Shown piece after piece: positions 60,874 through 64,000 of a stretch of 64,000 nucleotides of DNA (within the stretch, counting starts at the first letter, position 1; each line of letters begins with the position of its first letter). The DNA comes from Denitromonas ohlonensis (GTDB taxonomy: Bacteria > Pseudomonadota > Gammaproteobacteria > Burkholderiales > Rhodocyclaceae), in assembly GCF_007625205.1 (NCBI RefSeq), contig NZ_VMNI01000004.1, positions 155,204 to 219,203 on the forward strand. The letters are read 5' to 3'. A program made the position numbers and the translations under genes. Below the pieces are notes generated by a model. It was not told the DNA's origin. It worked only from the letters and a program-made list of their open reading frames with translations, and ran no database searches.

Positions 60874-61371
60874 TTACTTGATGCGCCGGTAGTCGACAAA
60901 GTCGGCGGCGTGGTCGTTGTCGGCATCTCGGGCCTGGTGGCGACGCCCGATTTCTTCGAAGGCCGAGCGATCGAAGCTCGGGAAAAAAGCGTCCCCCTCA
61001 ATGCTTGCGTCCACTTCGGTCAGCAAGAGGCGGTCAGCCAGCGGCAGCGCCAGTGCATAGATCTGGGCGCCGCCAATCACAAAGAGTCGTTCACGATCAG
61101 CGCAGGCGGCGATGGCGGCCGCCACGCTATCGACGACCCGGGCCCCCGGCGCCGAGTAGTCGCGATCGCGGCTGATCACAATATTGGTGCGACCAGGCAG
61201 TGGCCGGCCGAGCGATTCCCACGTTTTGCGCCCCATCACGATGGGGAACCCCAGGGTTGTCGCCTTGAAGTGCGCAAGATCCGCCTTCAGTCGCCACGGC
61301 AGCGCGTTGTCTATGCCGATGGCGCCGTTGGTGGCCACGGCCGCGATCAGGACGATTTCGGGGGCACTCAT
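60874..61371 (-). CDS. folA: Dihydrofolate reductase
   Basis: A 165-residue NADPH-dependent enzyme that reduces dihydrofolate to tetrahydrofolate. Seen motifs: [36 protein letters not shown] at the N-terminus with the catalytic Asp in the [13 protein letters not shown] region, [25 protein letters not shown] near 45-68, and [27 protein letters not shown] near 95-120. The ATG overlaps the thyA stop by 4 nt, so the two are coupled: thyA makes dihydrofolate and folA restores it. Confidence 0.97.
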   Translation of the reverse strand: MSAPEIVLIAAVATNGAIGIDNALPWRLKADLAHFKATTLGFPIVMGRKTWESLGRPLPGRTNIVISRDRDYSAPGARVVDSVAAAIAACADRERLFVIGGAQIYALALPLADRLLLTEVDASIEGDAFFPSFDRSAFEEIGRRHQARDADNDHAADFVDYRRIK

Positions 61372-62162
61372 ACCGCCACCGGCGCGGAGATATGCGGATG
61401 CGGATCGTAGCCTTCGAGCGTAAAATCTTCGAAACGGAAGGCGAACAAATCGGTGACATCCGGGTTGATTTTCAGGGTCGGTAACGTCCGCAGTTCGCGG
61501 GACAGCTGAAGCCGGGTCTGCTCGAGGTGGTTCTTGTAGAGGTGGCAATCGCCGCCGGTCCACACAAAATCGCCCGGCTTGAAACCGCACACCTGCGCCA
61601 CCATCAGCGTCAGCAATGCGTAGGAAGCAATATTGAAGGGCACACCGAGAAAAATGTCGGCGCTGCGCTGGTACAACTGGCAGGACAGGCGCCCGTCGGC
61701 CACATAGAACTGGAACAAGGCGTGGCAGGGCGGAAGCGCCATGCGGTCCACGTCGGACGGATTCCACGCCGACACCAGATGGCGGCGGGAGTCGGGCGAC
61801 TGCTTCAGGCCCTCGACAAGTTGGCGAATCTGGTCGATTTCGCCGCCATCGCGTGCAGGCCAGTGGCGCCACTGATGGCCATAGACAGGGCCGAGATCGC
61901 CGTTTTCGTCCGCCCACTCGTTCCAGATCGAGACGCCATTGGCCTTGAGGTAGGCGATATTGGTGTCGCCGGCAAGAAACCACAGCAATTCATGAATGAT
62001 CGAGCGGACATGGAGCTTCTTGGTCGTCAACAGCGGGAAGCCCTGGGCCAGGTCAAAGCGCATCTGGTGGCCAAAGACCGACAGGGTGCCCGTGCCTGTT
62101 CGGTCGGATTTGTCATGGCCGTGGTCAAGCACATGCTGCATGAGGTCGAGGTACTGTTGCAT
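61368..62162 (-). CDS. thyA: Thymidylate synthase
   Basis: A 264-residue enzyme, the same length as E. coli ThyA, that methylates dUMP to dTMP. The catalytic Cys is in [14 protein letters not shown] near residue 146, and the folate- and dUMP-binding residues occur in [66 protein letters not shown] and [22 protein letters not shown] box lies 34 nt upstream. Its stop overlaps folA. Confidence 0.98.
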   Translation of the reverse strand: MQQYLDLMQHVLDHGHDKSDRTGTGTLSVFGHQMRFDLAQGFPLLTTKKLHVRSIIHELLWFLAGDTNIAYLKANGVSIWNEWADENGDLGPVYGHQWRHWPARDGGEIDQIRQLVEGLKQSPDSRRHLVSAWNPSDVDRMALPPCHALFQFYVADGRLSCQLYQRSADIFLGVPFNIASYALLTLMVAQVCGFKPGDFVWTGGDCHLYKNHLEQTRLQLSRELRTLPTLKINPDVTDLFAFRFEDFTLEGYDPHPHISAPVAV

Positions 62163-62196
62163 TTGAGCAATCCACAGATTCTTCAGAAGGTCGCCG

Positions 62197-62202
62197 ATTG
62201 TA
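62197..62202 (-). promoter_or_regulatory. Candidate -10 box for thyA
   Basis: TACAAT on the minus strand (context CGGTACAATCGGC), ending 34 nt before the thyA ATG; no clear -35. Confidence 0.45.
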
Positions 62203-62335
62203 CCGTGCTCCGGTCCTTCGAGCTGAGGCCGGCCCGCCACCCCAAGGCAAGGGAAAAACAGCGCCGACCGCCGAGTTTTGTGTGAAATAATGCTTGAAAC
62301 GACAAAGAGATGCGGACTGTTTCCATGAGTGCCAC

Positions 62336-63799
62336 ATGTTCCTGAATGCATCGAACCTTTCGCCAGAATCGACTCGGCGCTTAGAGGAGGTCAGATGGCG
62401 GCTGGACTCGCTCCCTGCGAATGAGCCGGGCTTGGCGCTCGACGAAATCGCGGCGGGTATCGAGTTGATGCTCGATGGCCCCGAATGGCCGCTTGATCAG
62501 CTGGTGTCCGCGTTGCGCGATTTCGATGAATCCGCGCAGGCGATCATCCGGCAGGCCGCGCAGGGGTTTGTTCAGTCGAGCGTGCTGGGTACTGCGCGCG
62601 GCGCGGTGCTGCATGCGGCGTCGACTCGCGCATTCCGGGCGATCGCTCTCGCGGGCCGGTCTGTTTTGCAGCGGCAGCGATATTCAGAGGACGCCTCCTC
62701 AAGTGTCGCGGCCGAGATGGCAACACGATTGATGCGCGCCGAGGCAAGTCGTCTGAAGTGGGAGCATCTGCTCTACGGCCCGTTTGATCGTGCTTTGTGG
62801 CAGCAGATGGGGTCGGTGTTTCTCGAAGCAGAAGAAGACGGCCGTCTGATGCTGCCGGTCCACTTGCGTCGCGACCGAGATACGGAAACCTCGACCTATC
62901 GTGAATATTTGCGTGCCGTCGCGTTGCAGTGCTCCGGGCTCGAGCAAATGCCGGTTGAACTCGTCGACGTTGCTGACCGGTTGATCCAGCACCTGTTGCC
63001 GGCGCTGCATCTCGGCGCAGGGCCAGTCGAGGGCGCGCGCTTCATTGTGTCGCCGATGCTCGGCGGCGAGCCGCGACGCCTCATCAAGGCGGTCTCGGAG
63101 GGCGATCCGGCATGGTATTTCTCACCGCTTCTGGCTGAGCGGGTATTCGCTGAGCTGGAACTGATGCTTGGAAAGGGTGTCGTGCCAGGTGGTCTGGGCG
63201 CTGGCCCGGGCGCTAAAGATCATATTGCCGCGTGTATTCGCCATTTTCGACGGACTTGGTATGACACCCCCTCCGCACGCCGACATCGGCGGCACCTCAT
63301 GGGGGGAAAGCTCGCCACGGTCAGAGGTTTTGGTACATTCAGTCAGGTCATTTCGGGCGGAGAGGCTGCGGCCTTGATGTCCTGGGACCTGCGCGACGTC
63401 AGCGTCGGCGGCCTGGGGGCTGTCGCGCCGGTTTCTGAATACAGCATGCCCCGCATCGGCGAGCTCATTGCCATGCGCTCTGAAGACGCCGTGGCGTGGC
63501 GGCTCGGTTTGGTGCGACGGATTCAGCGGGATGATATTACCCGTGCCTTTGTTGGGGTAGAAACTTTTGCCCTGGATCCTCGTCCGGTCAAGGCGGACGA
63601 TGGCCGTTCCCCGCTCGACGTCCTGTTGTGTGATCCGCTGCGACGCGGCTTTCACCTAAGAGTCGCAGCGCCTGAAGGTGTGCTGCGTCCAGGGGCCCCG
63701 TTGTTCGTGGCTGAAGGTGGCGTCATTCAAAAGCTCAAGCCCCTAAGTAGTGTGTGGCGAGGGCACGAGTTCGAAGTCCGCACCTACATCGCAGTCTAG
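62336..63799 (+). CDS. Unknown protein with candidate PilZ-type C-terminal domain
   Basis: A 487-residue soluble protein without signal peptide or transmembrane helix. The first 300 residues are mostly helical and I recognise no domain ([63 protein letters not shown]). The C-terminal part carries the PilZ signature for cyclic-di-GMP: Arg315-xxx-Arg319 in SARRHRRH, and Asp354-x-Ser356-xx-Gly359 in RDVSVGGLG, 34 residues later. Beta-strand-like segments follow ([33 protein letters not shown]). The start is uncertain: ATG 62336 has only a weak ribosome site, and a TTG at 62294 is in frame. It is divergent from thyA. Function is unknown; c-di-GMP binding is inferred. Confidence 0.75.
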   Translation: MFLNASNLSPESTRRLEEVRWRLDSLPANEPGLALDEIAAGIELMLDGPEWPLDQLVSALRDFDESAQAIIRQAAQGFVQSSVLGTARGAVLHAASTRAFRAIALAGRSVLQRQRYSEDASSSVAAEMATRLMRAEASRLKWEHLLYGPFDRALWQQMGSVFLEAEEDGRLMLPVHLRRDRDTETSTYREYLRAVALQCSGLEQMPVELVDVADRLIQHLLPALHLGAGPVEGARFIVSPMLGGEPRRLIKAVSEGDPAWYFSPLLAERVFAELELMLGKGVVPGGLGAGPGAKDHIAACIRHFRRTWYDTPSARRHRRHLMGGKLATVRGFGTFSQVISGGEAAALMSWDLRDVSVGGLGAVAPVSEYSMPRIGELIAMRSEDAVAWRLGLVRRIQRDDITRAFVGVETFALDPRPVKADDGRSPLDVLLCDPLRRGFHLRVAAPEGVLRPGAPLFVAEGGVIQKLKPLSSVWRGHEFEVRTYIAV

Positions 63800-63919
63800 T
63801 CTCCCAGTCCTCATTGCCTTCGTTGCTCCATGCGCCTGATCGTGGCGGGCAAGGGCGACTTGTAGTGCAGGTTGGCAAGCGTCGTTTTTCGCGTCTGGAA
63901 ATAAAGTAGCGTTTGGGTG

Positions 63920-63947
63920 TTGACAGGTTTTTTGTGGTGTCTATAAT
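63920..63947 (+). promoter_or_regulatory. Consensus-strength sigma-70 promoter at the right edge
   Basis: TTGACA (63920-63925), 16 nt spacer, TATAAT (63942-63947): both hexamers match consensus exactly. An A/T-rich stretch (GGAAATAAAG) lies upstream. The downstream gene is outside the window. GAAGGAGTC at the very end could be a ribosome site, or the promoter could drive stable RNA. Confidence 0.82.
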
Positions 63948-64000
63948 TCGCACCTCGCTTGAACGCAAACGCGTTTTGAGCGGCCCCTGAAGGAGTCGGA

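Noticed and set aside
63735..63968. 77-codon minus-strand frame at the right edge
   Set aside because: It overlaps the end of the PilZ-like gene and the strong promoter, and has no homology pattern.

Overview
The window is about 64 kb of GC-rich chromosome from a betaproteobacterium, most likely of the Rhodocyclales (Azoarcus/Thauera/Denitromonas type). The class call rests on the rpsU-yqeY-dnaG-rpoD block, the leuS-lptE-holA-proA order, a small H-NS-family protein with the YANP...GRGRKPRW DNA-binding motif, and a class II cytochrome c. The order is inferred from gene content and was not tested. Nearly all of the window is housekeeping DNA. I see no insertion sequence, prophage, CRISPR array or plasmid-like module.

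Layout from left to right. Positions 1-5849 (minus) hold a signalling cassette: a membrane GGDEF-EAL protein, an HD-GYP response regulator and a hybrid histidine kinase that runs off the left edge. Positions 6009-10751 (minus) are the macromolecular-synthesis block rpsU, yqeY, dnaG, rpoD and a CAU tRNA, with tsaD divergent from rpsU. Positions 11907-16222 carry plsY, folB, an H-NS-like gene, ybaK, xerD, ogt and a chalcone-isomerase-like secreted protein. Positions 16340-21919 (minus) are leuS-lptE-holA-proA. Positions 22071-30529 carry a small unknown gene, uvrD, a double-receiver protein, a class II cytochrome c, a b-type cytochrome, an orphan ParA ATPase and maeB. Positions 30683-35935 (plus) run pldA, a quinone oxidoreductase, a small secreted protein, a thioesterase, a rhomboid protease and an AEC transporter. 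Positions 35948-40164 (minus) are a sensor kinase translationally coupled to a REC-PAS-PAS-GGDEF-EAL protein. dnaE, a third GGDEF-EAL gene, a peroxiredoxin, a two-gene RND pump and a metG-TM-acyP-sulP series follow. After these come an OmpA-like lipoprotein, apbC, dcd, a basic amino-acid decarboxylase, thyA-folA and a PilZ-like protein. The window closes with a near-consensus sigma-70 promoter whose gene lies outside.

The thread that ties the accessory genes together is cyclic-di-GMP. There are three GGDEF-EAL proteins, one HD-GYP phosphodiesterase and one candidate PilZ-type effector of unfamiliar architecture. Several signalling domains have lost key residues: two receiver domains and one EAL domain. 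These probably act as protein-interaction or regulatory modules.

The main items for a second look are the PilZ-like protein at 62336-63799, the degenerate receivers, the possibly leaderless dnaE transcript, the hairpin between rpoD and the tRNA, and the acidic codon repeat in rpoD. I found no clear evidence of a wholly new multi-gene system.
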